Source: Monomorium pharaonis (Eukaryota; Arthropoda; Insecta; Hymenoptera; Formicidae). Taken from it: a stretch of 64,000 bases of DNA. The notes beneath the pieces were generated by a model, which was not told the origin of the DNA, ran no database searches, and saw nothing but the letters and a program-made list of their open reading frames with translations. This document shows positions 44,446 through 58,007 of the stretch, one piece after another (the stretch's first letter is position 1; each line of letters opens with the position of its first letter). The DNA lies in the NCBI RefSeq assembly GCF_013373865.1, contig NC_050469.1, positions 12,930,740 to 12,994,739 of the forward strand. Direction: 5' to 3'. The position numbers were made by a program, and so were the translations under genes.

Positions 44446-45971
44446 CGTGGCTAATCTGTCGCTATAAGTCAACGTCGATTGATTATCTCCGCGTTGTAAT
44501 AATTAGTACCAAGGGTGGTAGGGGGGAAAGGATAGAAGAGAAAGCTAAAAAGGGAACGCGTTACGTAAGTCGATCGGTAGAGAAGCTACATATGGCTGAC
44601 ACACTAGTCGTTTAAGCGATGAACATAGGTACTATATCGTGTACGTATTACTAATCTGTATACAGAAAGAAAATTCGCGCGAATCCGCCATGAGACGTTT
44701 CACGAGTTCGCAGGTAGTTATAATTAACCACGGATAATTGTCCAGAATGCGCGATTCAACATTAGCCGATTCGACGGCTGTTATGATTATTGAAAATAGA
44801 GAAATGGAATCAGATCGGCAAGGACTAAAATTAATCGATTTACAAGATGACATTTTGACACTCACATGCCTTGATCGTTAAATGATCAAGGTAGCCAGGT
44901 TATAAAATTGAAAACCTTAATTTGCCTAATAATTTAAAGAGAACTGTAAATTATTATTGATTTTTTATTCGAGATTCTCGCATTTTCTCCAGATATAGAG
45001 GATTTGTTACTACTCTTTTTTTTTAATCTTTGATTCAATCGCTATGAACATTATCTGTAAAATAATCTCGCGGGTGAACGATTCGCGAAACGTCTCGTTC
45101 GCACTCGCGCGCAAAGTAGTGGCTAATGACAAGTAAATTAGAAGGAAAATAATTTGGAATATGGAAGGACAATACCGCTTTTCCGTTTTGTTTAGCTTGT
45201 TAAGTCGTAGAGCAGTCGCGATGGAAAGCTTTGCGCTCGTATAAAATTGCGTTCATCATGTCGTATCGAGTATTTATTGATGTCTCCATTAGCGGACTGT
45301 AATATAAAAATTGGCGATGAGACATAAGCGTACTGCACGCTTTTTAAAAAAAGATTCAAATTTACACACCGATTATTTGGATTATCTAGTGCTCAGGTTT
45401 TTCTGATTTACATAGCAATGATGTTTTTTGCTTGCATATTACAACTGAAACGTTTCATTTAAATATTTTAAAACTTTTAATTATATTTTAAGAAACATTC
45501 AAAAATCTAAAGATCTGAATTTTTATATATTATTGGAAGAAAAGATTGCCCACAGAGAGAAAGATATATCGCTAAATCACGTTGTCGTCGCAATCAGAGA
45601 GCAACGATCTTAGTTAGTCTAACGACGTTACTTTATAGACACTAGCATATCCCGTTGTTTGAGCTTATAGATGATCTATGCATACCGTTATCTAGTCGCT
45701 AGTAGGTACTAAGTTATAAATTATAAATTATCACGGTTAAAGTCTGCGATTAGAATCTATAAGATAGTGTGAGGGCAACAAATGAGGTATCGATTATTCT
45801 AGAATGGTGTGGTGTACATTTTGTGTGTATAATATTAATTCAGTGTGAATGAAAAATATGATTGTGATTTGCGAAAGTATATCTAGTCCTTAACAATATT
45901 CGTGTGAGCAAGTAATAATCCTCGCACGAAAAAACAAATAATTAAAAACATTGCACGATTGCAACAATAGC

Positions 45972-46739
45972 CAGTGTTGGGTAGTATCTAGACACTTGTA
46001 TAATAAATATCTATCCGAGAAAAAAAATGGATATTAGTATGATCAGATGTAAAAATATATAATTACATACGAAAAGATCTAATAATATATGATCATATAT
46101 CATCTAATCCGAAATTCAGCGCGATATGATCGTGTATAATCATAAAAATATATAATTAGATATGAAAAGATATAATAATAATATATGTTTTTTATATGAT
46201 TATATAAAATACATAAATCATTAAATCTTTTTATATCTAATTATGTATTTTTATAATTATGATTATATCGCGCCAATTTTCGGATTTGATTATATATAAT
46301 CATATATTATTAGATGTTTCGTATCTAATTATGTATTACACCTGATCATATTAATGTCCATTTTTTCTCTGGTAGATACCTGTAAAGAGATACTTTTGTG
46401 TATCTGGGACTGTACTTAACATACATTTATATTAAAGTATATGTATCTTTATTTAAAAAATTTTATTTTTTCAGATACATTATTTTCACGTACTTTTTGT
46501 GTCTGACAAAAAAGAATTTATTCTGAAAAAGTAAAACCAGAATCCGATCTTCTAATGTTTTTTTCGTAAAAGAGAACCAATTCTATAAATTTTTGAAAAA
46601 TCAAGACCATCGAGGAATAACAATTTGAGTATCTGTATACATTTTAATTAGTGTATCTGTATTTGTATATAGATATATTTCTTTACATTTATCTGTATCT
46701 ATATCGAGATACATAATAAAAGTATCTTACCCATCACTG
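45972..46739. mobile_element. Non-autonomous hAT-like element
   Basis: The left end CAGTGTTGGGTAGTATC and the right end, whose reverse complement reads CAGTGATGGGTAAGATAC, form terminal inverted repeats of the CAGTGxTGGG type common in hAT elements. The length is about 768 bp with no transposase. No clear 8-bp target duplication was found (ACAATAGC versus ACGAACTG), so the insertion is old or the ends are misplaced. It contains a large foldback. Confidence 0.65.
46014..46376. repeat. Long imperfect foldback palindrome
   Basis: Two arms of about 170 bases face each other. AAAAAATGGATATTAGTATG at the left corresponds to the reverse complement of the right end (AAAAAATGGACATTAATATG), and both arms carry GATCTAATAATATATGAT-like and CGCGATAT segments. 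The centre is near 46,195. It is nested within the hAT-like element. Confidence 0.85.
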
Positions 46740-48899
46740 ACGAACTGTAAATTCCTAGATATAAGTTTTCGTTCTTCGTTATTGTATTATTTTTGTCGTT
46801 TTCGGTCGGTGTGCAAGGCTACCGGCTTGTGGCAGGAAAGCAGCATCACCAAAGATAAAAATGAAGTCCACTAATAATGAAGTAGCATAATTATGCGAGG
46901 TTTCTATCATGTACCGTGAGTACAGAGAGATCTCAATTAATTACATAGTTCGATGTGTGTAATATTATCTTGTATTTAAAATAAGGTATTTAATCGATTA
47001 GAGATGTAAGCTTCAGTTGTGTTTTGAATCTTTCGTTGACGCATTCTCAATCTGCGGAAAAGGTCAGAAGAGTTCATTCTAGTCCCTAGCTATTAAGACA
47101 ATTGTATGACACGGACAAGTTTTCCGTCGATCATACATTAGTTAATAAGATAAATTAAGGATCGATTTTAAGCGTAACTTCGATAGCGAATATCGATAAA
47201 TACAGCCAACCAAATAGATTAAGAGCGCCCGTTAATTGTTAGCTGCTACTCTGATCTTCGACGACGATTGTAAATTAGTCACAAATGTCTCACAAAATCA
47301 CGGATCTATTCGGCAGAAAATGATTTAATTAAAATGCCGCTATTTTTAACAAATGGAAAGAACAGTTCTCTACAATAAAAACACAAATCATTAATAACAC
47401 TCCTAATAGACACTTCATTGCGGATAAAAATATTCATGTAGCGATTAGTCATAGTATCGAAAGTTTAAAGAAAATGCGTGCAAGATACAAATTTAAATTG
47501 GATTCTCGCAATTTAAAACAGCGCAAAGCTTTTCGAGTTACAGTGTTGAGGTATTTGAGTTCGGTATCTCTAAAACGGATTTTGGGTGGGTTCTTCTTTA
47601 CGGAGGCCTGCGCCAAGACGTGACGTTTCCAGCTCGTGATCTCAAAATACGTATAATCCTACCGTCGTGTGATCCAGAACGGCGTGTATCTAAGCAAAAG
47701 AGGAGAAAAAGAAACCAAAGGCATAAATACAGTTAAACGTTGCATGTATAGATTTTAGGAAGGGATAAGTAGTTAGTGAGAGTAAGTGTGTGGCTCCAGC
47801 GTGTTTACAGTAATATTCTGAGAGAGAATGTGAAGAGAGAGAGAGAAAGAAAGAAAGAGAGAAAGAGAGAGAGAGAGAAGAGAGATTGTACGGGGATGCA
47901 GATTGGATTTTGAACATTTAACGAAAGAGAATTAATACTCGTCACATGTTTGTTGCAATTTTGCCTGAGAGTTTTGCTCCACCGACGAATTTCCTACGTT
48001 AAGAAGAAGGAAAATTATAAGAAGAGCAAACGCTATCATGAGAACGTTTATGAAAATCGTCTCTAAAAGTATTACACTTTATAAAGGACTCATTATATGA
48101 CGCGACTTGTTAATTTCATTTACGGATATTTTAATACAATCACGCGCGATGCGTTGTAAGCCTTGAAAGCTCATAATTATACGATACATAACTCACGTGT
48201 TTCGTGAAATGTGATGGTACTCCCTATTTCTGTAAAAAGTATAGCTTTGATGTTAGCATGTATACAGCGAATAATTGGAAATAGACAGGAGATTATCATC
48301 ACGATCTCTCCATCACAATATATAAATGTGTCATGTGCGTATACTGATCCCTTGAGAAACAAAGAATTATTTATCTATTACTCCCTTGAAAAAAAAGCAT
48401 TATCTCCGTAAATTAAGTAGAAATTGTAGGCAATATATATATATATATATTATATACGTATAGTTCGAAATCCTGTTGATCCGACATGGCATAAGGAATA
48501 CATTGTAAAGAAAATTACAAACCGTAGAATAATATAATCGTTGTCCCTATCGCATCAAGAAATGTTCTGTACAGGTGAAAAAAAAGGTCTGTAAAGATAA
48601 AGTTTAGTCGCGCTTTTTGTGAGACCGATATGTAATATTTAGGAAAAATATAAAAAAAACGGAATATCATGGACGGAGGGTGTGTGACGTAGATGAGAGA
48701 ATAGCGTGTGTTACTTTGAGGATTACTTCTTCACAATGTGCACGCGATCGCCCTTAAATGAGATCATCGAGAAAAGCTTAACTGCAACTTGCGCTTTTTA
48801 TCCCGCGCGACTGTATTTTGCTACAACAAACCGAGAGCGAGTGAAGCGACTGAAAATACAAGTCACTAGTTCCGTGTAAAGCAAAGTGTTAAAGTATTG

Positions 48900-48907
48900 T
48901 AATAAAG
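48900..48907 (+). terminator. Candidate polyadenylation signal for stoned
   Basis: AATAAA within TGTAATAAAGAAGG, followed by mixed sequence, about 4.5 kb after the stnB stop. One of several candidates. Confidence 0.2.
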
Positions 48908-51900
48908 AAGGAATCGACTAACGTTGAAGTAACGACGGCCGCAAAAGATTCTTCCAATGTACATTGCCCATTTGGATTATAAACAGCACAAAGTATCTAA
49001 ATTATCTTGATTTAAATTTCCTCGAAACTGAGCTTGATCCACTTGCAGTTTCACAGCTTCAGACAAAACACAGTTCTTCGTATTACGGAAAAGACTACGT
49101 CGTGCAGCGCTCTCGCGTCTATATGTTTAAAATACTTAAGCGAGTCTGTAGATACTGTTGTCGTATAGTTTTGCCAAATCGCTTTTAATAATTGTCTTTT
49201 GTTTGAAGCGCGTTGTTGAAGATTCTGCCAGGAGTTTATATGATTCTGTAAGGTTCTAAGTGTGCTCAAAGCTGGTAGTTTCTTAGCCTATTGTTAAGAT
49301 ATGATAAGGCAGGAGAATATAAAAAATAAATAATATATATTTAAACGCGTTATTAATTCAATATTAATGTTGTAATTACACGGTGCTTGTAAACATTATA
49401 TTAGCGAATGATGTCATTTAAGGGTTGATCGACATCAGGGTTCGTTAAGAGCGGATCGCTGAAACAATTGTGTACCACTTTATTTCATCATGGCAGACAG
49501 TAATGTATAACATGTTCGAATAAATAACTTACGTTACATATCGTAATCCAGAGCTTTTTATAGAGTTACAACACGAGTGTTCCTTCGAACCTACGCAAGT
49601 ACGTAATCGCCGTAAAAAGTATATATAATCGCACTCTCCAATCTTATAACGTCATACATTTTGACCAATTTAATATAATGTGCGAGCCATTTCTTTTAAA
49701 TTTGTACGTAAATAATGATTGTTGTAAAAGTACTTTTTTGTGGAAACTTGAAAATAATTAGAGGGAACATTGCGGTAAAACTAAAAAGGTGTATACATAT
49801 ATATATATATATATAAATCATCGCAATATGAAAGTATATAAGCTCCAATGTTTCTCTCGATTTAATTTAAGACCACATAATTTTTCGGAGAACTTGTTTA
49901 CAATATTTCTTGTATAGAACTTTTATATAGAACGGGATTCGAGATAATACTTGAACAACGCGATTGCGAAGTTAACAATTTAAGAAATGTGCATATAATA
50001 TCGTAAATGATCAATCATTTGTTATAATTTTTTTTCTCAGCTTAATTATTACGTAGAAATCTCTCTGTAACGATTATAAATAATTTGATAATATTTATCT
50101 GCATAGATAAATTTGATCTGCAACCGGTTGACTAACAATTCTCAGAGTGTTCTTTTTTTTACACAAGGACAATATATATCCACAGTAGATATAATATTAA
50201 TAATGTACCTATCTTTAGTTTTTACGCGGGCTATGACCCAGCATTCTTTCTAGATCGATTGCAACAACGAGCAAAAAAGAAATATTATTACAAAAATGTA
50301 GCTTTTCCTTATATAAATGCTGATTTAATCAAGAAGAATGGGCAATGTTCTACGAGATAAGAATATAAGGGTATCATAAATAAGATTGTAATCCAAAAGA
50401 GCAAATTAGTGTACGTTTCTCTAGAATAGGAATTTCCAAATTTCGAAAGGGAGAAGGCGATTAAGACAGAGATGTGACTTTCTATTAGGAAAGATCTGGA
50501 GCAAAAATAAAAAAATGAATTATACGGTCGAACTTTCACTTTGAGAATCTGGATTCGAGCAAACGACGTAATTAGCTCGATCTAATTGACACTGGACTCG
50601 AGCAAACAACATAATAAGAATTACCGAAAGAATGCGCGCTTTCCGCGTATCAGTATTGTTTTTGAAGAGGAAGTGCAAGAAATCCAACGTCAAAAAAAAG
50701 TCTGGATTAAACACTACTAGGAAGCTTACGCGTCACATTACATTTCACATTACACTTGCGTTTTTGAGTGCGCGTGTGGTCGCGAGTTTAATTTTGACGC
50801 TCAAAAAAAAAAAGAGAAGCTAATTAGTTTCGTAATACATAATATTCATAGTGGTGCCAGTATAATACGTGTAATTATTGTACGTGAGCTCATACACACG
50901 TTAAGCTCATGAGAGGTAAATTAACGCAGATTAACGGCAGGATTGTATAACGTAGAGAGCGTGGACGAAGACTTCGTTCCGGTTTCTCGATTTGTTCGCG
51001 ACGGTATCGACCCTTTGAAAACGAAAGAGAGATGGGAATAACGTGTAATGCGTGTAACAATAATAATTCCCTGCGAATAAAAGGAGAAGAAATATTGATA
51101 CTTCTAATATATGAGTGTACAATGATATAATGTACCTAATTACTTTATGCATGTATCTATACTTTAATTGTAATCTAATCAATACTATAATCATGTGATG
51201 TATACAAAGAGTACCAAAACGAACAACAGAAATGTCTCAAGAAATTCTATGTGTATAATAATTTACAAGTGTGTGAGAGAGAGAGAGAGAGTTGCGCGCA
51301 CAGACCATTTTTGAAAGCAAAAAATGAAATAAATGTAGCATTGTTAGCAAATGGTACGAGCGATAAATTCTATGTACTTATAAATAATATAGCATTGTTT
51401 AAAGGATGAAAATGTAGTCGCGTCTGATAAAGTTATATTTTTTAGTGACGTTTTTAATCTTACAAATGCGCTGCAGCCTTCCATTGCAATTGTGTTACGT
51501 ATGTTTATTTAGTTTCTTTATATTAGGGAGCAAGTAGCTAACGTAGAGTTTCACGGTTATTCGATCTCTAATCAACACACTAATTTTTAATAAAACCGAC
51601 TAATAATAGACGCGGTAAGAAGAAATATATATTTAGTTGTTACGAATTATGGCAAATACTGTAATAAAGGATATGTAAATGACAATATTTCACATTGTCA
51701 CATGCTCGTGCATACATACAGCGATTAGGGATAAAACACCGGAAATATTTAATAGGAAATCTCCATGCCAACGCTAATTGTCCGCTTTCCCCTCAACGGC
51801 GATCACATGCATGAACATTGCCTCGGGAAACGCAACGTCTAAATTTTTTGTATAAAGTACAACTCCTTTACTTCTCGGTTCTTTTTCTACATTTAAATTA

Positions 51901-52148
51901 TACAGTATCGGCGCAAGCACAGCCGTTCGTATTCGACGATGCAATCACACCGCGTAACATTTTTCTAATCTTCGCAGTACTTCCGTAAGTACAAGATAAG
52001 AGCGTGCTGCGCCTCGCGCAAACATCTGCGTAATCTTACGTAACCTTTTGTGTGGTTTTTTCCTTCAATTTAGCATTCCTTTTGCTTTTTTCTCTCTCTT
52101 CGCGCTGGATTTTAAATTTGCACGTTCCTCCTTTTTGTTCGCAAAATG

Positions 52149-52195
52149 TAAATTATTGTACGCGCGTGTATGCGCGCTGCGCGTACAATAATTTA
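52149..52195. repeat. Perfect 17-bp inverted repeat (hairpin)
   Basis: TAAATTATTGTACGCGC at 52149-52165 and its exact complement at 52179-52195, with a 13-base GC-rich spacer. Too short and too perfect for a typical miRNA precursor; it could be a cruciform or a small palindromic repeat. Confidence 0.85.
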
Positions 52196-52899
52196 TATTC
52201 AAGGTCTAATCTGACGTTTGTAAATTAAGATTTCGTTGGTGATGCGTTTCTATTATCGCATTATTATCGTGTGCGTCCACAAGCGCTTGTAGATTTGCAT
52301 TGCGGAAATATAACTGTATTCTTTGGAGAGCCAATGTAGGGAAAGAGTGAAGAAATAAGGGAAATGGAACAAGAGAACAGGGAACAAATTATAAGTCCTT
52401 TTAGATTTATTTAAAGTCCTTTTAAATAAGGACTATATAAATTAAAATTTTTGAACCAGTTTTGCTACATCTTGTATGACATATTTATGCCTTACATATT
52501 TTATTTGTATTCATTACGCGTTAAGTTTAATTATTCATTGGGGAATTGTAAAATCCTAATTCCTATTTATAATGCCTAATATTCCTTTATACGCAGGGTT
52601 AAAGAAATAGTTCAATATGTTAAATATAAAAAAAACAATTAAATGTTTTTTATTTAACACATTAAATTGTTTCTTACTTTCCATACTCTATTCCTTATTC
52701 AATTTATTGTGTAATGCTTCTTATTTCTTTAATCTTCCCAATATTGGTCCTCTAAAAAATACATTACGTTCCGCAACGGACGCAAACTTTTGTAAGGGCT
52801 TCTCCCTGTTTCATTTGTCATAGCAAAACCGCTAAGATTTTTAAAATATTGAAGATATGAGGAAAAAGAAACATATCTAGAGGAACAAATTGTTTCTTT

Positions 52900-52924
52900 A
52901 AAAAAAAAAAAAAAAAAAAAAAAA
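52900..52924. repeat. Poly-A run
   Basis: About 25 consecutive adenines. No retroelement body was recognised upstream of it, so it is not taken as a retroposon tail. Confidence 0.8.
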
Positions 52925-53099
52925 TATCGCCCTTAAACCTCAATTTCATCAGTTTTCCTGTTTAACGTTTTACGTGGTTGGAGGATTCGTATCCGGTAGT
53001 TTCTTGACGAAAATGCATCCTAAACGTAAAGGTGCATCCGTTATTACGAAAACACTCGTAACTCTCTCGCTGTAAGCGCGAGAAAACCCGAGCGTTACG

Positions 53100-54300
53100 C
53101 CGCAGCCAGTCTAGAAGTGACCGTTCGGCGGGACCGCGGTGGCGCGGCGGAAGTGCCGCGACCGTTCTCCAGCGCGGCGGCGGGACCACGTGACCCCGCG
53201 GCTGCGGGCATCGCGCATGCGCGATGCGGTCAATAATGTACTACGTCGGGGGATCCCGCCGCCTTCGCCTCCGCCTCCGCTGCCGCCACCGCCGCCGCCA
53301 CCATCGCCACTGCCTCCACCTCCTCCACCGTCGGCCGCTCAGCTGTTTCTGTTTACTAAACAAAGGAGCCAGTTCAACGCTGGATGGCGAACGGCGCGTT
53401 CGCGCGCTACGCTACTCGTTCTCCGCTCGCGGGATCGACGCTGACGCCGACGACGACGACGTACGCTCGAGTCCGCGCGACGCCGCGAACTCGCTGACGT
53501 GACGCGCCGCGACGCGACGCGATCCGCGAAGGGATCACCCCCGGCGCTCGGTCCGTCTGGCTCCGCATGCGAAGGGGATAACTACTCGGGAGAGCACTGT
53601 GCGACCGCTCCGACTGCGACGGCGAGCGCGGAGCGGCGGCCCGAGGTCCGAAGGGCGCGCTCAAACAGTGAGTAAAAATAAATAGGCGGCCAGTTGGCCG
53701 TCCAGGGCCATCAAGCGGACGCTCCTACCCACCCGCCCGCCCGCCCGTCCGTCCCATCTATCCTTGACACGATTCCCGACTCGCGTCGGGATTTGACAGT
53801 CCCCATTCGGGATTACGTACTACGTTGCTCCGCCAACGGCAGCTTCCGCCCTGCGCCCTGCACGCGGAAGCGGTGCGCTCGGCCGCGACTCTCGTTACGC
53901 TCGTGTAACGCGCAACGCGACCGATGTCGCGTAATTACCCGTCACGTCGCGGATTCGAATACCGCGGCCAGAAACACGCGGTATGTTTCTTTTCTTCCTT
54001 TTCTTCTTCTTTTTCTTCTTCTTCTACTTCTTTGGGGAAACTCGCGATATGGATTCGATACGCTATCGACACCGTCGTTCGACGCATGTGTAATAGACAG
54101 CGTAAAAAAGATCCGACTCTCCGCGTGGGAGCCGTCCCGATGGACGGACTTGTTCTTTGCACTCGCGCGTCATCCGAGCGACGTAGACGCGCGGTTCTTT
54201 CTTCTATTTTTTGTTGTAGGAAGAGCCATCGGCTGATCGCACGCCCGTCGAGCGGTATCAACAATTAGATCTAATTGCAAGACGTCGCGCCGCCGGGAAG
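53100..54300 (+). promoter_or_regulatory. CpG-rich island, candidate 5' end of an unidentified gene
   Basis: GC content rises abruptly, with CCG/CCT triplet repeats (53,262-53,335) and dense CpG. A good donor (CAAACA then gtgagt) begins at 53668 on the + strand. No conserved protein is visible in any frame, so an exon here would be noncoding or carry only a short start. The gene itself would continue to the right of the window. A divergent promoter is equally possible. Confidence 0.35.
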
Positions 54301-54319
54301 CGACGTAGAACTCACCTTG

Positions 54320-54705
54320 TTCTACAGGGTGATTCAGCTGATATTAACATCTCTCTCGTCTTTTTTTTTTTACGACAGTGAAACAACGGAGAAAAAAATT
54401 TTTTTACTAAACCTATATTGTCGTGCAATTATAATACATCTTTGTTGAAGCAAAGTTGATTTTTCGTTGTAAAATGAGCAAACGCAAAAAAAAGTATTAA
54501 TTCAATAATTATTATCTTATATATAAACAAGAATATAAAATCTTCCTTAAAAAATTCGATAATCTTAAATTTTAATAAAGTATATATACTATATTTTTAT
54601 TTCGATATTGTAATATCGAAATAAATTGTTATCTAAAGAGCAACATGAACAATATGATTGTTTTGATAATAATAACATTAAGAAATTCTGATGTTTGAAG
54701 ATAAA

Positions 54706-54739
<34 letters not shown>

Positions 54740-54757
54740 AAATATATATATGTATTA
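54320..54757. other. AT-rich stretch with a solo TACAGGGTGATTC terminus
   Basis: TACAGGGTGATTCAGCTG at about 54,323 resembles the outer end of the MITE at 54,758 but has no visible partner. An (AT)n run lies at about 54,707-54,732. No gene. Confidence 0.4.
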
Positions 54758-54944
54758 TATATACAGGGTGTCCCAAAACATACTGGCTCGTAAAAAGGTA
54801 GAAGGGATCAAGATGAACATAAAAGTCCAACATTGTCTTAGGTTAGGTCCACCAATAATCGAGGTATTAATTTTCCAAATTATGCGAATGAGAGCGCGCT
54901 GAGAGAAGAGCTCAATTCGCTCGAGCCATAACACTCTGTATATA
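54758..54944. mobile_element. Short MITE with ACAGGGTGT-type ends
   Basis: TATATACAGGGTGT at 54758-54771 and ACACTCTGTATATA at 54931-54944 are inverted repeats with one mismatch over 14 bases. They enclose about 160 bases of noncoding sequence and lie next to an AT microsatellite, so part of the outer TATATA may be flank. Confidence 0.6.
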
Positions 54945-56755
54945 TATTGTTACTTTTTATCCAACATTTTTTTTCTCTCAATTCGATGAAAATTATTATA
55001 TATTAAACAATAAAAATATATCTTTCTCTTGATAACTACATAAAACTCTGTTTGTAGGCAAGTTATGTCAAATCAAGATTATCAAATTTCTTAAAGATTT
55101 TATAATCTTTATCTTATAAATTATAGATATTCTTAAAGATTTTGCTTATATATGAGACAATATTGTAGGTTTGGGATTAATTCTTTCTATGTTTTATCGT
55201 GATTTCAATCGGGCGAAATTTTGCATTGACAAGTTTCATATTTATGAAAAAATAAACCATCTTTTGCGTGGACGAATTTTTGAATTTGTTGAAACATAAA
55301 GAGATTCTGGCCACAAGTATAGGCTTTTTATTCAGTACTGTTGTTTCGCGGGCATTCTCTCGACGGCAATGCTTTAAAAGTATTAAAAAGTAACACGCAG
55401 AATATATTAATAAGAGAAAAGAGAAAGAATGCGTAAAAACACGCGTACGATCGTGCACGGTCAATTTCTGTTTCTTACATCCGCGTTTTATATCCTTCTG
55501 TTTTGCAGTGGGTTTGGCTATCATCGTACTGCAAATCGATTGAACTATTTCCGTTCGTAGTTGCGGAGAAAAATTACCTTCCCGTTACTTTGGTTCATTT
55601 AAAACACCGAATACCGTTTTTTTCCTATCTTTCACCTCCTATCACGCATGTGATCTCTGACAGTTAATCTCACGTTATGCAATTAAGTTAACGTTTTTTG
55701 TCATAAAATAATGAAAACTATGTCTCCAAAGCGACATAATTAGGGTCATTCGCCGAGCAGAATTTCGCGGAATGTTGCATAATAGTTAAACGGAGTAGAA
55801 AGTAGACGCCTACGACTGCAGCTGGAATATGTCTATAATATATGTAATAGCTCGTAATTTTGATGATCGCATTAATAGTTCAATTTGAGAAATATTCCAA
55901 ATAGACAACGCGTCGTTGCCTGACGGTCTTCATTGTATTTTCACGAGTTACGCAACTTTCAGTGAACATGTTTTACTGGCAGAGACGCGTCTCTAAACGC
56001 GCTAGATCAATTGCGTAATCGGATTCCGACGTGTCAGTCTCGTGTCGGCCGTGGTTTAATTGTTTAACGAATTCTACGGCTGCACTTGCACTGACAAAGA
56101 GACAGAGAGACAAAGAGATATACCCTTGCTCCTATGCAACCTTGTCGGTAAATCAAAAAGATTACAAGGTCGAGATGGAAAAGGGGATTCATCGTGTAAT
56201 TACAGATTTCGCGCAACTCGATTTCCGATACGACTTAAAGATTGATGAACGCCATATATTTGAATTGCCGGGAGAGGCGATTAGTAAACTGCGTTTACTG
56301 TGATATCGGTTGTAATAAATCAAGATGAGTCACGGATAAGAAATAAGGAAAAACACAGTTTCCTGCATTTTCCCCCTTTTCCTGTTCCTCAAGATCAGAC
56401 TAATCCATTTCGTACGGCGTACACGTTTACTTTTCATTTCTGACTAAATTATAAAATGAAAACGGTGAAAGTCGCAGAATGTGAAATCTGCAAATTTTTG
56501 GAGAGCGCATTTTAATAGCAAAACTACCGCGGAACCGCTCGCTGAAGTGTGATAATACGCAAATTATTCTGACATTTGCGACGGCATATCGTTTCGAAAT
56601 GCGTAAGACTATGTCTGGATCTAATCGGCTTCACGTTCCATTGACAGCAGTCCTTTCATTCGCGATGATTTAATGCCCTTGTGCAACGAAGTCTATCGCG
56701 GCGCATTAAATAGCTTTTTGCATTCAATCTCAATCGGCAAGATATTATGTAAACA

Positions 56756-56800
<45 letters not shown>

Positions 56801-58007
56801 AATACAACGTGGATGCATAATAATGTCTTTTAAAATGATAAACTTCACGAAGACATCCAGCGCATTCAATTGCCGCAACAAAAACAGCGAGATGTTTTCA
56901 CAAGCTGTGGATATCATCGATCGTTACATAGAGATTAACGAAATTGATCATTTTTAATTCTTTCATGTGTACCACTGCAGTCCTCACCTTTACAGGAGAC
57001 GTTTTCCTTTAATGCGACTCCGCTTTCTTCACTTCTGCACACGTGCACGGTATCTGCACAGCGCAACTCCAGTTAGAAGTAAATAAACTCTATGAAACAG
57101 AATTCTCCTTATTGAGGTCGCAATGTTTGGAAGATCGAAATGATAATAATGTGTTTGTGCAAAACATATAATCGTTAATAATACGATCACACGGAGAATG
57201 CTGAATCCTCGGGTATCATCAGACTTCTTTTTTTCCTGATTCGGAAAAACGAGCCAGGTCTTCACCGAACAAATTGCGGACTATAACCAGGTACAACCAG
57301 AACGAATATTCTCGTTAGTACGGGCGTTGAAGAAATCCCGCGCTCTGATACTGATTTTCCGCTTACGATAGCGTGACTTCGTAAGATTTTCTGCCGGATG
57401 AATATTCGAAACTTCCTGCTGCCGCTGCTCCTCACGGTGAAGAAAGTGGATTCCGCCTTGGGCGTTCTGGCAAAGAAAGCATTTGTTTCTAGCGACGTAT
57501 ACGCGGAGCGCGATGAAATTGAAATCCCGACGGATAACCCGTAGATAAGAGCGAGAACAAGAGCGATAAGAGTAAACGGTCATCGGGCAGATTATCGGAG
57601 AGAATTAATGCGCAATTACGGGGAGATCACAAGCGCAATATTTGTCGCTAAATATTTCATTGGCACCAATAAAACGCGATGTTATCTCGGGTGTAGCTCA
57701 TACTGAGAGGGTATGACATTTACCTCGTTATTCTCGACGAGGCGAAGTAGAGCGATAGTAAATCATAATCTTTGATTCGCATTCGCTCGATACGATTGTA
57801 ACGTATACGATTTGACACGTTGTGCCGCCACGCTCGACCACAACGATGGCCATTGTGGTTGTCTCCGTTGTCTCGCCCGTACGAAGGCCAACGTTTGATC
57901 TGTAACGTGAGCCGCCGTTAAAGCGCCGCAGCGCTCCAGCCGAGCTCAAAAGGGAGAAGTCCGCCGCGATATAGCGTATAGCGTTCCAGTGAACGGTTTA
58001 TCCGGTA
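54945..58007. other. Noncoding stretch
   Basis: No recognised exon. It has a GA microsatellite at 56,761-56,800 and is otherwise moderately AT-rich. It may be intron of a gene starting at the 53-kb island. Confidence 0.5.
56761..56800. repeat. (GA)n microsatellite
   Basis: Forty bases of GA repeat with one AAA interruption. Confidence 0.9.

Larger units (their letters stand above)
44446..49350 (+). other. Probable stoned 3' UTR and downstream DNA
   Basis: No coding sequence is seen. The stretch is AT-rich, with a hAT-like element at 45,972-46,739, a GA-rich patch at 47,835-47,885 and AT microsatellites at 48,436-48,451. AATAAA occurs at several places, including about 48,901 (TGTAATAAAGAAGG) and inside the transposable element. 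The true transcript end is not determined. Confidence 0.4.
49351..53099. other. Intergenic AT-rich DNA
   Basis: No gene seen on either strand. It has AT microsatellites (about 49,794-49,815), a GA run near 51,275-51,290, a hairpin at 52,149-52,195 and a poly-A run at 52,900-52,924. Confidence 0.6.

Noticed and set aside
46014..46376. Foldback considered as a miRNA precursor
   Set aside because: Arms are far too long and the element is nested in a hAT-like transposon; better explained as a foldback repeat.
52149..52195. Hairpin considered as a miRNA gene
   Set aside because: The stem is only 17 bp, without the roughly 22-bp duplex and flanking pairing a miRNA needs.
52900..52924. Poly-A run as the tail of a retroposon or processed pseudogene
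   Set aside because: The upstream sequence shows no recognisable gene or SINE body and no flanking duplication.
53694..54268. Frames of 114-180 codons inside the 53-kb island
   Set aside because: CpG- and TTC-repeat driven, different frames overlap, and no domain is recognised.
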